Source: Prorocentrum cordatum
Lineage: Eukaryota > Sar > Dinophyceae > Prorocentrales > Prorocentraceae
Assembly: GCA_963575745.1 (NCBI GenBank)
Contig: CAUYUJ010011558.1
Span: forward strand, 1 to 64,000
Reading direction: 5' to 3'
Length of the DNA stretch: 64,000 nt
Shown: positions 1 through 10,289 of the stretch, piece by piece
How the letters are laid out: each line of letters starts with the position of its first letter
How positions within the stretch are numbered: position 1 is the first letter of the stretch
Translations under genes and position numbers: made by a program
Notes under the pieces: model-generated
The model's database searches: none
What the model saw: only the letters and a program-made list of their open reading frames with translations
What the model was told of the DNA's origin: nothing

Positions 1-8
1 TAGTAATT

Positions 9-86
9 AGTGGTGGTGGTAGTGGTAGTGGTAGTGGTAGTGGTAGTGGTAGTGGTAGTGGTAGTGGTAGTGGTAGTGGTAGTGGT
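9..86. repeat. (GTGGTA)n microsatellite
   Basis: Near-perfect hexamer array of AGTGGT at the extreme left of the window, probably continuing beyond it. No gene is associated with it. Confidence 0.95.
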
Positions 87-89
87 GAG

Positions 90-1007
90 GTATGGGGAGG
101 AAGAGTGAGGGGACGGGCTGGGTTTCTCTCCCCTTGCTTCGTTCTCATGACCACCCTCTCTCCTACTCCTTTCAATTTTTCCCTGCCCCTTCCCCACTTC
201 TTCCATTCCTTCCCCTCCCCCTCCCCCCTCCCCGCCGAGCGTTGCGACAGTAAGAGAGCGTGGGCGTTGCATTTGACGTGAACTGGCGCAACTCAAGATG
301 TCTGGATGCAGTCTCCAGGACGTGTACCAATGCATGCACGAGTTGGCACACATTGCGCATGTGAGCGCGCATTTCGTCACACATCATTTTTTCGCTGCTT
401 GCCAGGACGGGCCAACATCGTCGAGCTTGAAGTCGTTGGCTAGCCGTCTGCGCTGGTAGTTTGTGGCTGCTTTCGCCCAGTCCTGAATCGCGGTCTGTTT
501 CTTCGGACATGCTTTTTAGCCTTCACCTCTGCCGCCACGTCTGTAGTGGAGCTTTGACTCGTCGATTGGTCTGCTCGTCAGGTCAGAGGGCGAGTCAGTG
601 GAGATTTTTCGGGACGTCAGTGCCTCCACTTTGAAATTGCCCCCCCTTCTTACTATCGGCCATGAGGTGATCCTGACGTGGCCATCCTCCCTCCCCCTCC
701 TCCCCCTCCTCTTTCTCCTCCCGTTTTCCCTCCTCCCCCCTACATAGTGCTTGCACTTCGGGGTTCTTACTTCAGTTTCTAAGAAATTGGGCTGGTCCGC
801 CGAGGGTTTCGCCTGCCGCCTACCCATGGGCGCCCGTGGGCGCCTCGTGGGCGCCTCGTGCGCTGGGTGGGTCCGCCGAGATTTCGCCACGTTCGCGCCC
901 GTGCTCGCTCGTGGGCGCCTCGTGGGCGCAACATCGCTGAGGCAACATAGCTTACACCGCATAGCTTACGCAACAAATCTTTCACCACATAGCGTACACA
1001 ACATAGC
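90..1007. other. Non-coding stretch with short degenerate repeats
   Basis: No protein was recognised. Two imperfect copies of a unit of about 75 bp (TCCGCCGAG, a TTTCGCC box, then GTGGGCGCCTCGTGGGCGC) lie at about 795-935. From about 925 to 1007 there are repeated words of the type ACAACATAGC and CACCGCATAGCTTAC. The same words recur just right of the copia-like element (8054-8215), so that element appears to have inserted into a patch of this repeat. Confidence 0.6.
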
Positions 1008-1133
1008 TGCTAGGGAGTTTGTAGGCTTACAATGATATATGACTATATCAAAATATGTTCAGACTGTTTGGGCGAAGACCCGAAATCCAGTAGCCTTCTC
1101 GTGCTCAAGAAAAAAACAGCCCTCCTTCCCCCT
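1008..1133 (+). repeat. 5' LTR of copia-like copy 1
   Basis: Starts TGCTAGGGAG, contains GATATATGACTA and the conserved block TTGGGCGAAGACCCGAAATCC, and ends in a CCCTCCTTCCCC tract. It matches 7927-8053 at roughly 85% by eye. The 3' boundary is uncertain because no terminal CA is visible here. No convincing primer-binding site follows it. Confidence 0.8.
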
Positions 1134-1622
1134 CTCTCCGCGACGGGGGTAGGGGAGCGCGTGCATGCTAGCGGAGCTCGCTTGAGGTTCGCGGGCCAGC
1201 CCCGCACCCGGCGAACTCCAGGAACCCTTCGAGGAGGCCCAACGGCGGCGCGCCGCCGGTCCAGCGGCGGAAAGGGCCGTGGAAGCAGCTGCGAGACGAC
1301 CCGCGCTGCTAGCAAACATAATGCCCCTTGCTGGCCAGAGCTGCGGGAGGACCCGCGCCCTGGCAACGAGGTCAGAACTAGGGTTCGTTCCAGCCTTCGA
1401 GCAAGTTCAAGCCCGAGGTCGCGAGCAAACCCAAGGCCAAACAGGCGAACATACGCGGTGGCAGAACCCCAGAAGCTAGAGCCCACCGCCACAACCGAGG
1501 GAACGCTTGGAGGAAGCTGGCCGAGTGCTGCGATGCGGCTCAGCTTACGGAGGAGGAGCGAGCAGCGGTGAAACGACAGCTCGCGCTCGATCTCCCGCGT
1601 CAGGCGAAGGCCGACAAGGACG

Positions 1623-2669
1623 ATGGAAGGTCAAGTGCGAGAACTGGTCGAGCAAGTGCAGAGGCTGACGACGGAGAGTCAGCAGATGAGGACGGAGCTT
1701 CAGCAGCGAGATCTAGCGATAGCCGAAATGCGAGGCCACCTTCAGGGACAAACCGACAGAGAACGAGGGCCTCGTGGCGAGATGATGGGCCCGAAACTAT
1801 TCCACAAGGTGAAGCCGTTCGACGATCAGAGAGCGAGCTGGAAGTCGTTCAGCTTCCAGTGCAAAGCCTACCTGATCGCGCAAGACAGAAGGTATCGACC
1901 TCTCCTCGAGAAGTGCGAAGATGGAACGCAGGACGTGGACGACGTGAACCTGTCAGCCCAAGAGGAACCCAGCACGCAGCTGCACTTCGCCCTGGTCCTG
2001 GTCATGCCCGAGGACTCGGTGGGCGAGATGATCGTGAGGAACAGCAGCCCGGGCGAAGGAACGGCGTGCTGGAGGCAGTTGCAGAAGGAGTGCAACCCGA
2101 GCGAAGCAGGCAACGCGCTAACGATGTGGACCTAGCCCACGGAGGCGAATTTTGAGGCAACGGGCGACGTGATGGTGAGCATCAGCAAGCGCGACGAGGA
2201 CATGGCGAGGTGCCAGCAGATGTCGGGCGAGCCCGTGTCGGACCTCATCAATCGAGGAATCCTCGCCACGGCGCTCAAGGATCACGGCGAGATGCAGAAG
2301 CGCGTGTTTCGGAACAGCAGTCGGCTGAGCACGTGCGAGCTCCTGCGAGCCGAAGTCGTGTCGGCGCTGACGGTGGGGCGGGCGGCCCGCGACGATCCGA
2401 TGGACATCGGCGGGTTGAAGGCCGCAAGAAGGCGTGGAAAAGGCCGCGGCAAAGGCGAGGAAGGCAAGGGCAATGAGAGGCCGCCCAACCCAGACGCCGA
2501 CTTGGAGTGCAACAGCTGTCAGAAGAAAGGCCGCCGCATCGCCGACTGCCGCGAGCGGATGGCCGACGAGGAGAAGGCTGCCGCCAACCACGACGGCAGG
2601 GACAGGACACATCACATACATGAAACGGCCAAAGAGAAGAAGAGGGTCGCAGCAGCGGCAGTTAAATAG
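1623..2669 (+). pseudogene. copia-like Gag, frameshifted
   Basis: Gag, the structural protein that packages element RNA, is readable in two pieces. Piece one (1623-2135) starts at an ATG with a short coiled coil rich in Q and E, followed by a Gag-like core (KPFDDQRASWKSFSFQCKAY). Piece two (2169-2669) is in another frame and carries a basic stretch followed by CNSCQKKGRRIADC. This is a retroviral CX2CX4HX4C zinc knuckle in which the zinc-binding His is replaced by Arg. The join is broken at about 2135-2169 by a stop and frame change. Assignment rests on the knuckle and the position upstream of a protease. Loss of the knuckle His fits a decayed copy. Confidence 0.7.
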
Positions 2670-3111
2670 CTCGAAGGGTTGCGACAAGCAGGAGTAGCCC
2701 TGGCGACAGGGTCGACGGTGCCCACGCAGCCTCTGCTAGGGGCGCACAGCAGCGCCGAAAGCGCAGTGACCCTGCCAGTCTGCAGAGGGCCGCGAGTGGA
2801 GATCATTATGGCTCTGAGGGCCGGATCACAGAGCCCGAATCCGCAGGATCGACTGGAAGTGCACCTTGCCCCCCTACAGTGGGTGCATCTGCAGCTCGTG
2901 CATGAAGCTGTTCGAGGGCAAAGGTGGCATTGCGACGAGTGGAACCTGGGCTTCTGCCAGACATGCGCAGAGTACTGCCTGGACAAGCACAAGCACTCGA
3001 AGTTCAACTTCTCGCAGCTGCTGCGAGTCAGCTGCGGTCGGGCCCGCGCTGCCCGAGGTCGGGGGCCTGCAGGGGAAGGTGACGGAAGACGACTGACTGC
3101 GGTTAGCCCCG

Positions 3112-3480
3112 CTTCGGAATGCCATCGCGCTCGACTCAGGCGCGCAGGTCAGCGCAGTGCCGAGGAAGCAGGTGACCAAGCATAGCTACACGCCGACGGA
3201 CAGCAACGTCGTTGGCTTGAAGGGTATCGAGGGCGAGGAGATCGAGAGGCACGGCCATGTGGAGCTCGACCTGTCCCGAGGAGGCAAGGTTATCCATGTT
3301 GGCGCGGAAGTTGCCGACGTGGAGTGCCCCGTTGTGGCCGCAGATGCGGCCGTGCAACGAGGCCAGAGCGTTCTCCGTAGCCCTGCAGGTCGCTGGATCA
3401 TCGACGGCGCCGTTGAGCCACCTGATGGAGCTGAGTTCGCACCTCTACGACGTCACCGTGCCAGCTACTACTTAGAGTAC
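3112..3480 (+). pseudogene. copia-like aspartic protease, degenerate
   Basis: The frame reads NAIALDSGAQVSAVP, with the DSGA active-site motif of retropepsins at 3133-3144. It continues through KSxxGLKGIEG-like and hydrophobic-strand segments into 3480. The protease would cut the element polyprotein. The frame continues to 3828, but past about 3480 the sequence is proline- and arginine-rich and not family-like, suggesting a frame change before the integrase. Confidence 0.6.
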
Positions 3481-3782
3481 GATTATATCATGGACGGCAG
3501 GGCCCAACCGGACGCCGCGCAGGTAGCGGGGGCGAGGAAGACGCTGCCGCGGAAGGTCCCAGCCGAGCAGGCGGCTGGATCTTTGCCGAGGGTTCTCGGC
3601 CCAGAGGCGGGCGAGACTACGACTGTGCCGACGAGGGTGCCGAAGTCACCCTGCCGGCCCAGCGCCGCGGAGAGGGCCGCGCACGAAGGGCATCGCCTAC
3701 TTTTTTTCGCCCTTGGCGCCCACTTTGCGCGGGGGCTCGAGCGGGCGACGACCGCGCTGCGCGCGGGGGCCAGCGGGCGAGA

Positions 3783-4976
3783 TGCGAGTGCCGAAGGTGG
3801 CGTTGGACATCTTCTACGTCGGGACTGACCAGCTGGCGGCTATGTGCAAGCTCGAAGGGGGCTACTCCAGCTTCCGCGAGATGCCGCCGGTAACGAAAGC
3901 AGATCTGGAACGGGCGATCGCAGTTCTGAACGTGATCGATTGCAAGATCCTGGCACAGGTGACGCTGGATGCTAGCAAAGAGTTGGGCGACTACAAGGTG
4001 TCCTTCCTGATCGGTGTACTAGAGGTCTGGGGCCACGTCGCAGATGTGCTCCAGACGGACCAGGGGCCTGCCGCGATGGCCCTGGCAAATGCAGTTCGAG
4101 ATCGCATGTCTCGCTCTACCTTGGTGCGGGGATCGCCGCCTTTCTTCCAAGCAGAGTGCTGGCTTTGCCGAGGGTGGCAACGAGCTTGCAGCATGTTTAC
4201 GACGGACCTACAAGCTGAAGCTGGAGCACAAGCTGGGGCGCGAGATCGAGATGGCGGATCCGATCGCGCCTCGGCTCGTCAACCCGGTGGGCTGGATGAT
4301 CGCCCGGTTTTAGCCGCGTTGCCATGGGGGCTCTTCCCACAATGTGCTGCGCGGCAAGGAGTACAGCGGGGGGATTGCGGAGATGGGCGAGCAGGTCTGG
4401 TAACGGATCTCAGCCCGAGTTGCCGCTGCACGCGGTAAGTGGGGGGCCCGCTTTGCGAAGGGGATCTGGGTTGGAAGGGGCGAGTTGGACGACGCGCACC
4501 TCGCGATCGACCCGGGGCGCGGCGTGCAGAAGGTCAGGGCCGCGCGGGGGATGCCGCAGGAGTTTAGGTGGCAGCCTGAGCTCACCCAGAACATCGCGGT
4601 GGCGCCGTGGAAGCACATCCCTGACAAGAGTGCAGGGCCCATCGGGCGCAGTCTGTACATCGCGGATCGCGTGATCGACGCGCGCGGCCAGACCGACGAC
4701 TGCAGAAAACGCAGCGCTGGATATGCATATGGATACGGATGCTGGATGCGCAGCCTGCCGTCGGCGGTTCGAGACAATCCAGGCCGACCTCCTGCGCGAG
4801 ATGTTGGAGAAGGACCCTGTGGCCCCAGAGGCTGCGGTGGTGGTGCCGGCCCCGGCTGCGGGGGCCCCCGCGCCTGGGGCAGCGGCTGGGCCGGCAGCGG
4901 CGTCAAGCAGCAGTGAGGCAGCGGTGGCGCCCGCACCTGCTGCAGCAGACGTGGCCATGCCTCCTGTCCCATGAGA
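3783..4976 (+). pseudogene. copia-like integrase, frameshifted
   Basis: Fragments of a dinoflagellate-type copia integrase. The catalytic-core frame (from 3783) reads VPKVALDIFYVGTD, and later VLQTDQGPAAMALANAV, which holds the second catalytic Asp. The frame then changes and 4150-4313 gives a C-terminal core ending LVNPVGWMIARF. A further frame change gives the post-core segments at 4324-4690 (RGELDDAHLAIDPGRG and similar) and a linker at 4690-4976 with CRRRFETIQ followed by an Ala/Pro-rich tail. At least three frame breaks make it non-functional. Integrase would insert the cDNA into the genome. Confidence 0.65.
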
Positions 4977-5847
4977 GGCAGAAGCACAGACAGGCGGAAC
5001 CTGACCAGATCAGGGGCGACTGCCAGAGAGGCGCCCCAGGAGAGCCGAGGGCCGAAGTGGAGATCAAGAAGCCGAGAGTAGCCACTACCGGTATGCTCTC
5101 TGTCTGCGAACTGGCAGTCTGCGAGGGCGGCTGCGACGAGACTGTCGACCCGATGCGGGATCCACGCCCGAAGCGAAGTTCAAGATGCTCGGATAGGTGT
5201 GATAATTATTCGTCGAGATGCCAGCTGGGGGAGCGCCGCCGAGGTGAGCGCGCGCGCGGGCGCTGCCTGATGAGCCGCATCGGCTCTATCAGGAGTCACT
5301 TAGGAGAACCTGACGAGGGGCAGATCGAGCAGATGGTTGAGATGAGCGCCGAGTTGCACGAGCGCGACCAGTGGGGCCCAAAGTCGACATGCTACGATTA
5401 CTACACTGGAGAGCCCCTGGACGAGGATCTGTACCAGAATGGTCGCGAGTCGAGCTTCAGGCCATGAAGGGCTCCGGAGTCTACGTGGAGGTGGCGACGT
5501 CGACGGCGACCGACGGCAAGCATATCGGAGGCTTTCCCATAGCCCATCAGAAGGAAGGCTGAGTCAGGGAGGAGGTTCGTGGCGACCGGGATCAATAAGC
5601 ACGAGGTGCGCGAGGGCCACCACCAAGGCGCGCCGCCGCTCATGATTGTGAGGGCGACGCTAAGCCGCGCCGCATCGACCCCTACTTCGACGGGAGAGCA
5701 CAAGCGGATGATCCAGGTCTGAGGCGCCAGGAAGGCTTCCTTCAACGCCGACCTCGATGAGACGGTCTACGTTCATCCTGGACGCGAGCTGTGCCCTCCT
5801 GGAAGGTTCTGGTGGCCGCGGAAGGCCATGAACGGCACGCGTCGCAG

Positions 5848-5880
<33 letters not shown>

Positions 5881-6317
5881 GGGGGGGGGGGCTGGTGAGG
5901 ACCACCGCGGATGACGGCCATTGGGGATGCTTGGCGGAGACACCTAATGTGCTCTACTTACCAGCGAGCCCCAACGTCCCTGCCGTCGACGAGGACAGTG
6001 CAGCAATCTGCCGCGGAGGCGACTTTCTGGCCAAGGGCTACGTCGAGCAGCTGGACTTGCTGGACGAGTTGCTTCAACAGCAGTTCGAGGTCACAGCAAG
6101 CGCCAGACTGGGTCCTGGAAGACCTGGGCAGACGAACTACCTCAAGAGGATCATCGGGTACACTGGTCAACTGCCAGGTTCAGAGGATCCAGGTTTCTTC
6201 TGTGCAGCGGATCCCAAGCACGTGGATTTCATGATTCAGTGGGCGCAGCAGCGAGGTTGCAAGACAGCTCCTACTCCAGGAACGAAGCGGCCGGACAAGG
6301 CCGACGAGACAGCTTAG
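4977..6317 (+). pseudogene. copia-like reverse transcriptase, degenerate
   Basis: The RT domain is spread over several frames. 5359-5575 gives the entry segment (GPKSTCYDYYTGEPLDEDLY and GSGVYVEVA). 5575-5850 gives palm pieces including GARKASFNADLDETVYVHPG. A GT microsatellite followed by a long G run (5849-5893) lies where a KALYGTR-like motif is breaking up. 5850-6317 gives CRGGDFLAKG, the position of the catalytic double Asp (HGDD in related elements as I remember them), here with one Asp lost, then DPKHVDFMI and TPGTKRP. The catalytic change and frame breaks indicate a dead enzyme. 4977-5358 holds only a weakly readable linker. Confidence 0.65.
5849..5893. repeat. (GT)n plus poly-G interruption
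   Basis: A GT dinucleotide run followed by about 13-14 G residues sits inside the RT region of copia-like copy 1 and helps to break its frame. Confidence 0.9.
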
Positions 6318-7693
6318 ACCTTCTGTCCAAGGAGCGAGCTCGAGAAGTCGCAGGTGCAGCAGGCACGGCGCTCCACCTCTCTTCGGACAGGCCCGGCACT
6401 GCGTGCGCCAGCAAGTTCGCGATGCAGCGCGCTTCAAACCTTAATGTTCTGATGCGTGCGCGAGTTCTGCGGCTTGGGCGGTACTGCGAAGGACAGCCTG
6501 TGTTGGTATGGTGCTACCCTTTGCAGGGTACTCCTGAGGGCGTTCGTGTGGGTGGAGATGCAGACTGGGCCCCTACGAGCGAATCGCAGCGGCGATCCAC
6601 GAGCGGAGGAGCAGTGCGGTATGGTGACCGCACATGGGACTGCTACTCAGTGACGCAGAGCACCGCAGCCCTGAGCTCAGGGGAATCCGAGATGTACGCT
6701 ACAGGCAGTGCGACTGCCAGAGGACTCCAGTGCAAGATTTACCCGATCGAGACCCAGAGGCCATGCAACTTGAAGATCTACGGCGACAGCACCGCGGGAC
6801 GGGGCATGCGCAGCAGAGTGGGCGTGGGCAAGGTCAGGCACTTGGAACTGAGGTACTTGTGGATTCAAGAGCGGCTGCGACCCAAGGCGTTTGAGCTCCT
6901 GAAGGAGGACGCCAACGAGACGGCAGCCGACATGCTCACCGAGTACAGCGAGTGGTCGACGATAGAGAAGGATTGCACCACTCTGAACCTCATGCTCAGG
7001 AAACAGTTCAAGGGCTTGAGCGCGATGACAGTTTTCACGGGAGTCGCGACTTCTGCGTCAGGCGAGAAGGTGGCGGTGTGCGAGGGGCCAGGCCAGGCAG
7101 CGGTTTGCCCCGCACCTGTGCCCCACTACGTGGACAGCGAAGAGTTCTTGTTCATCCTGAAGACGGTCGTCTTCGCAGTGATCGCTGCGGCGTTCTTCTT
7201 GGGTTGCGTGTGCGGTTGCCGCTCGAAGAGCTACGTCGAGAAGGACCTCGTCCAGGAGGCGGTTGGCCCCGCACCTGGAGACGCCGACGTCCACCTGGCC
7301 ACGCGGACTGACACGGAGGTCAAGACCAGAAGTCTACAGGGACTCGGCACAGAGCCTCGCCCAGCACGGTGCGACGGAGGAGGGAGGCACAAGCTTATCA
7401 ACTCGTTTCTCGTAGTCGACTTGAAGCAGATCTTGAGAGCCAAGGGCCTGCGCGTGAGTGGTCTCAAGGGCGACCTGGTCGTGGGGCTGATTAAGAAGGG
7501 CGGCGTCCTGTCGGATCGCCGGGCCGGGGAGGTCGGGTTGCTGCGAGTGACGGCTACGACGCGCGGACCCGTGATCACGATCAACCTTCAGGACGTGGGT
7601 GGCCGTGAGGTCGCGCAGCAGTGGATCGAGACGCTCAAGAGCGAGGGCCGAGATCGCCCCGGTGGCTTTCAGGTGATCCACCTAGGGGGCTAG
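6239..7693 (+). CDS. copia-like RNase H with C-terminal TM and SAP-like extension
   Basis: The longest intact frame of copy 1 (484 codons). The middle is a copia RNase H: GDADWAPTSESQRRSTSGG (first catalytic Asp), ALSSGESEMYATGSA (Glu), LKIYGDSTAGRGMRS (second Asp), then KVRHLELRYLWIQER and NETAADMLTEY. It would degrade the RNA strand of RNA/DNA hybrids during reverse transcription. The C-terminal part is not usual for copia pol. A hydrophobic segment (EEFLFILKTVVFAVIAAAFF, then LGCVCGC) reads as one membrane span. It is followed by VDLKQILRAKGLRVSGLKGD, which resembles a SAP DNA-binding motif (DLK...L...GL..SG.K..L). The catalytic residues are kept although the upstream RT is broken. The first approximately 80 codons may belong to another frame. 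Confidence 0.75.
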   Translation: MGAAARLQDSSYSRNEAAGQGRRDSLDLLSKERAREVAGAAGTALHLSSDRPGTACASKFAMQRASNLNVLMRARVLRLGRYCEGQPVLVWCYPLQGTPEGVRVGGDADWAPTSESQRRSTSGGAVRYGDRTWDCYSVTQSTAALSSGESEMYATGSATARGLQCKIYPIETQRPCNLKIYGDSTAGRGMRSRVGVGKVRHLELRYLWIQERLRPKAFELLKEDANETAADMLTEYSEWSTIEKDCTTLNLMLRKQFKGLSAMTVFTGVATSASGEKVAVCEGPGQAAVCPAPVPHYVDSEEFLFILKTVVFAVIAAAFFLGCVCGCRSKSYVEKDLVQEAVGPAPGDADVHLATRTDTEVKTRSLQGLGTEPRPARCDGGGRHKLINSFLVVDLKQILRAKGLRVSGLKGDLVVGLIKKGGVLSDRRAGEVGLLRVTATTRGPVITINLQDVGGREVAQQWIETLKSEGRDRPGGFQVIHLGG

Positions 7694-7917
7694 ACGGATG
7701 GTCGCAGGAAGCACCACGACAGCCGAGACTGTGAATCTGAGCCAACGGCCAGGCAACGCTTAGTCCCGCGCCTGCCCGCGGCCGGTAGCCCCGCGCTCGG
7801 GCTGAGGGCCTGCGGGGGGCTCCGCAGAAAGGCCCGCGGAAGGCCCGCGGAAGGGGCCGCGAAGTTGGTACCTTGCTCGCGCTTGTCGGCTGGAGGCCGA
7901 TCCGCTTCCCTGCGCCC
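7694..7917 (+). other. 3' untranslated part of copia-like copy 1
   Basis: GC-rich sequence between the RNase H stop and the polypurine tract. It contains short repeats of AAGGCCCGCGGAAGG (about 7829-7858). No coding signal is seen. Confidence 0.6.
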
Positions 7918-7926
7918 AAGGAGAGG
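7918..7926 (+). promoter_or_regulatory. Polypurine tract of copia-like copy 1
   Basis: AAGGAGAGG lies immediately before the TG that opens the 3' LTR, the expected place for the plus-strand DNA primer. Confidence 0.7.
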
Positions 7927-8056
7927 TGCTAGGAAGTTTGTAGTTTCACTTTGATATATGACTAGATCAACATATAATCAGACTGCTTGGGCGAAGACCC
8001 GAAATCCTGTAGCCCTTTGTTGCTCAAGAAAAAGAGCGGCCCTCCTTCCCCTTACA
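7927..8056 (+). repeat. 3' LTR of copia-like copy 1
   Basis: Begins TGCTAGGAAG and shares GATATATGACTA and TTGGGCGAAGACCCGAAATCC with 1008-1133. If it ends at 8056 it closes with ...TTACA, giving the standard TG...CA ends. Confidence 0.8.
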
Positions 8057-8148
8057 ACACAGCTTCCAAATGCCGGCTTGCACTGCATGTCTGTCGCCTC
8101 CTACCTTGCACCGCATAGTTTGCACCCTCTCCACCTGGCGCGCACTGC

Positions 8149-8189
8149 ATATATATATATATATACATATTATATATATATATATATTG
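8149..8189. repeat. (TA)n microsatellite
   Basis: Alternating TA run with one interruption (ACATAT). It is flanked on both sides by CACCGCATAG and ACAACGTAGC words like those at 925-1007. Confidence 0.9.
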
Positions 8190-8219
8190 CACAACGTAGC
8201 TTACATTGCATCGAATCAA

Positions 8220-8600
8220 CCTCCACGGTACAATGACTCACTGTTTGAGGTACGCGTTGGCTGACATGTTCAATACATGTGCCCCAGAGTTGTCGACCCA
8301 TTTTCAAGGACAGGACCAATTTTCGTTGCGGACAGATTTTGGTCGTCCAGGAACCCCAGTGATTTTTCTGGAGGCCACAGTTTGAGATACATGTATCCGT
8401 CGGGATTGTCTTTTTAAAAGACTTTGGAAGTCTGCATATTTTCTTCTCCTCCCCATCTCCCTCTTGCTTCTTCCTGCCTGTTCCCATGGGGTGGGGGGGG
8501 GACTCGCTTTTAAAGCCGGCGAAGGCCTGCCCCTTCCCATGGACGTTGCGGACATCCACCATGAGGGCCAGACGCTGTTGCAGGAGCATGAGGAATAGGA
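8220..8600. other. Unique non-coding stretch
   Basis: No protein family was recognised on either strand and there is no obvious internal repeat. Confidence 0.5.
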
Positions 8601-8602
8601 GA

Positions 8603-9076
8603 TGAATCACGTTGACGATGTCGATGACGAAGGCGATGACGATGATGATTATTATACTAATGATGATGATGGCGATGATGATGACGATGAGGTTGATGGC
8701 GATGCTGTTGATGATGGTGGTGCTGATGATGATGATGCTGATGATGATGCGGATGATGTTGATTATGGTGGTGGTGACGAGCTGATCATGTTGTTGACGA
8801 TGATGATGATGATGCTGAAGCTGCTGCTGATGATGATGGTAATTTTGATGGTGCTGATGTTGATGCTGGTGCTGATGATGATGGTGATGTTGATGGTGTC
8901 TCTGCTGATGATGATGATGATGAGGAGGAGGAGGTGATGACGGTGTTGATGTTGGTGATTATGATGACGGCGATGATGACGATGATGATGACGACTGTTG
9001 ATGACGATGATGATGCTAGCTGATGATGATGATGTTGATGGTGGTGGTGGTGGTGCTGATGATGATGAGGATGATG
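8603..9076. repeat. (GAT)n trinucleotide tract
   Basis: Impure GAT array with GTT, GCT and GGT variants. It stays open as poly-Asp/Val/Gly in one plus frame and as Ser- or His-rich sequence on the minus strand. I read this as microsatellite, not gene. Confidence 0.9.
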
Positions 9077-9187
9077 AGCTTCAGGTGAGTGCGCCAACCG
9101 TGGAGGCGGAGGTTTCGGAATGGGTTGGTTCGTGTGCCGGAGACGAACGATTTTGAGTACTGGATGTTGTGTTCCAGACGGAGGGGA

Positions 9188-9735
9188 GGTTATTTTCAAG
9201 TTCAGCTTGGAGAGGAAGCCTGTCCAGTACATGGTATTGGGTATGGTATTGGAGACGGAGGCTGTTGTGTCGTAGACGGAGGGGGTTTCGTAGACGGAGG
9301 GGGTGTAGACGGAGGGGGTGTAGTGTGTGTAGACGGAGGGGGTTTCGCAGTGGCCAGGCGTGTGCGGTGTAGACGGAGGGGGTCGAATAGGAGGTTATTT
9401 TCAAGTTCAGCTTAGGGAGGGAGCCTGTCGAATATTGGGTGTTGTGTTGGAGACGGAGGCAGTTGATTACTTGGTATGTGTTGTAGACGGAGGGGGTCGA
9501 GTAGAAGGTTCTTTTCAGGTTCAGCTTGGGAAGGGAGCGTGTGAAGCAGTGGGTGTTGTGTTAGAGACGAAGGGTGGTTAGTACTGGATGTTGTGTTGTA
9601 GACGGATGGGGTCGAGTAGAAGGTTCTTTTCAAGTTCAGCTTGGGGAGGGAGCCTGTTGAATATTGGGTGTCATTTTGGAAACGGGGGCTGTTGAGTACT
9701 AAGTGTTGTTGTAGACGGGTGCGAGAGAGTATTAA
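9188..9735. repeat. 115-bp minisatellite with nested AGACGGAGGGGGT units
   Basis: Units start TTATTTTCAAGTTCAGCTT or TTCTTTTCAGGTTCAGC at 9190, 9395, 9509 and 9624. The last three are spaced 114 and 115 bp. The interval from 9190 to 9395 is longer because the 13-bp word AGACGGAGGGGGT has expanded inside it (several copies between about 9250 and 9385). Each unit also contains GGGTGTTGTGTT and a second GTAGACGGAGGGGGTCGAGTAG box. There are no spacers of CRISPR type. Confidence 0.85.
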
Positions 9736-9743
9736 ATTACAGC

Positions 9744-9905
9744 TTCGGAGGGGCAAGATTTTTCTGGATATTTCTGAGGGGCGAGATTTTCCGGGCGATC
9801 TTGCCACGGAGATTTCCGAGGGGCAAGATTACCCGGGAGATTATCCGGGAAATTTTTCGAAGGGCAAGATTTGGTTTGAGATATTTTTGAGTTCTGTGGG
9901 GCGTC
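9744..9905. repeat. Short tandem repeat of GGGGCAAGAT type
   Basis: About five degenerate copies of a motif like GAGGGGCAAGATTTTCCGGG at irregular spacing of roughly 28-32 bp. It follows directly after the 115-bp array. Confidence 0.75.
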
Positions 9906-10087
9906 CAAGATTTGTTTTTGATATCTGGGTTCGGACAACGTCTGAAGGCGCTTCCCCGATCTAGCCGTGGGAGTCGATGAGGATATCGACGATGAGGATG
10001 CGGATGAGGATGGAGTTTTCGGAGTTGACTAGAACCTAAGCGCGCGTAGCGCGCGTGGACCTACTGTGTTTTTTTATATCCACATCT

Positions 10088-10272
10088 GTATACATATAGA
10101 AAGAGAAGAGAGAGAGAGAGAGAGAGAGTGAGAGAGAGAGAGTGAGAGAGAGAGAGAAACGACATATAGAGATCGATCGAAAAAACAATGAAGATATATA
10201 GAGATATACACACAACTGATACATATTTGCAGAGAGAGGGAGAGAGAGAGGGATAGAGAGAAGGAGAGGGAT
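10088..10272. repeat. (GA)n-rich tract
   Basis: Two GAGAGA blocks (about 10098-10156 and 10232-10270) separated by ATATAGAGAT-rich sequence. Confidence 0.9.
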
Positions 10273-10289
10273 ATATTTCACTAAAGGTA

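Larger units (their letters stand above)
1008..8056 (+). mobile_element. Degenerate copia-like LTR retrotransposon (copy 1)
   Basis: A 7-kb element in Ty1/copia order (gag, protease, integrase, RT, RNase H) between two direct repeats of about 126-130 bp that both begin TGCTAGG. A purine tract lies directly before the 3' repeat. The flanks ACATAGC (1001-1007) and ACACAGC (8057-8063) could be a target duplication with one change, but the surroundings are full of similar words, so this is weak. The LTRs are only about 85% alike and the coding region is broken by many frameshifts and stops, so this is an old, inactive copy. Confidence 0.85.

Noticed and set aside
1001-8063. ACATAGC / ACACAGC as target duplication of copia-like copy 1
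   Set aside because: One mismatch, 7 bases in place of the usual 5, and the same words are repeated in both flanks, so the match may be chance. Kept only as a remark.
9188-9735. Regularly spaced repeats suggesting a CRISPR array
   Set aside because: Unit length is 115 bp with no unique spacers, and there is no cas gene; this is a eukaryotic minisatellite.
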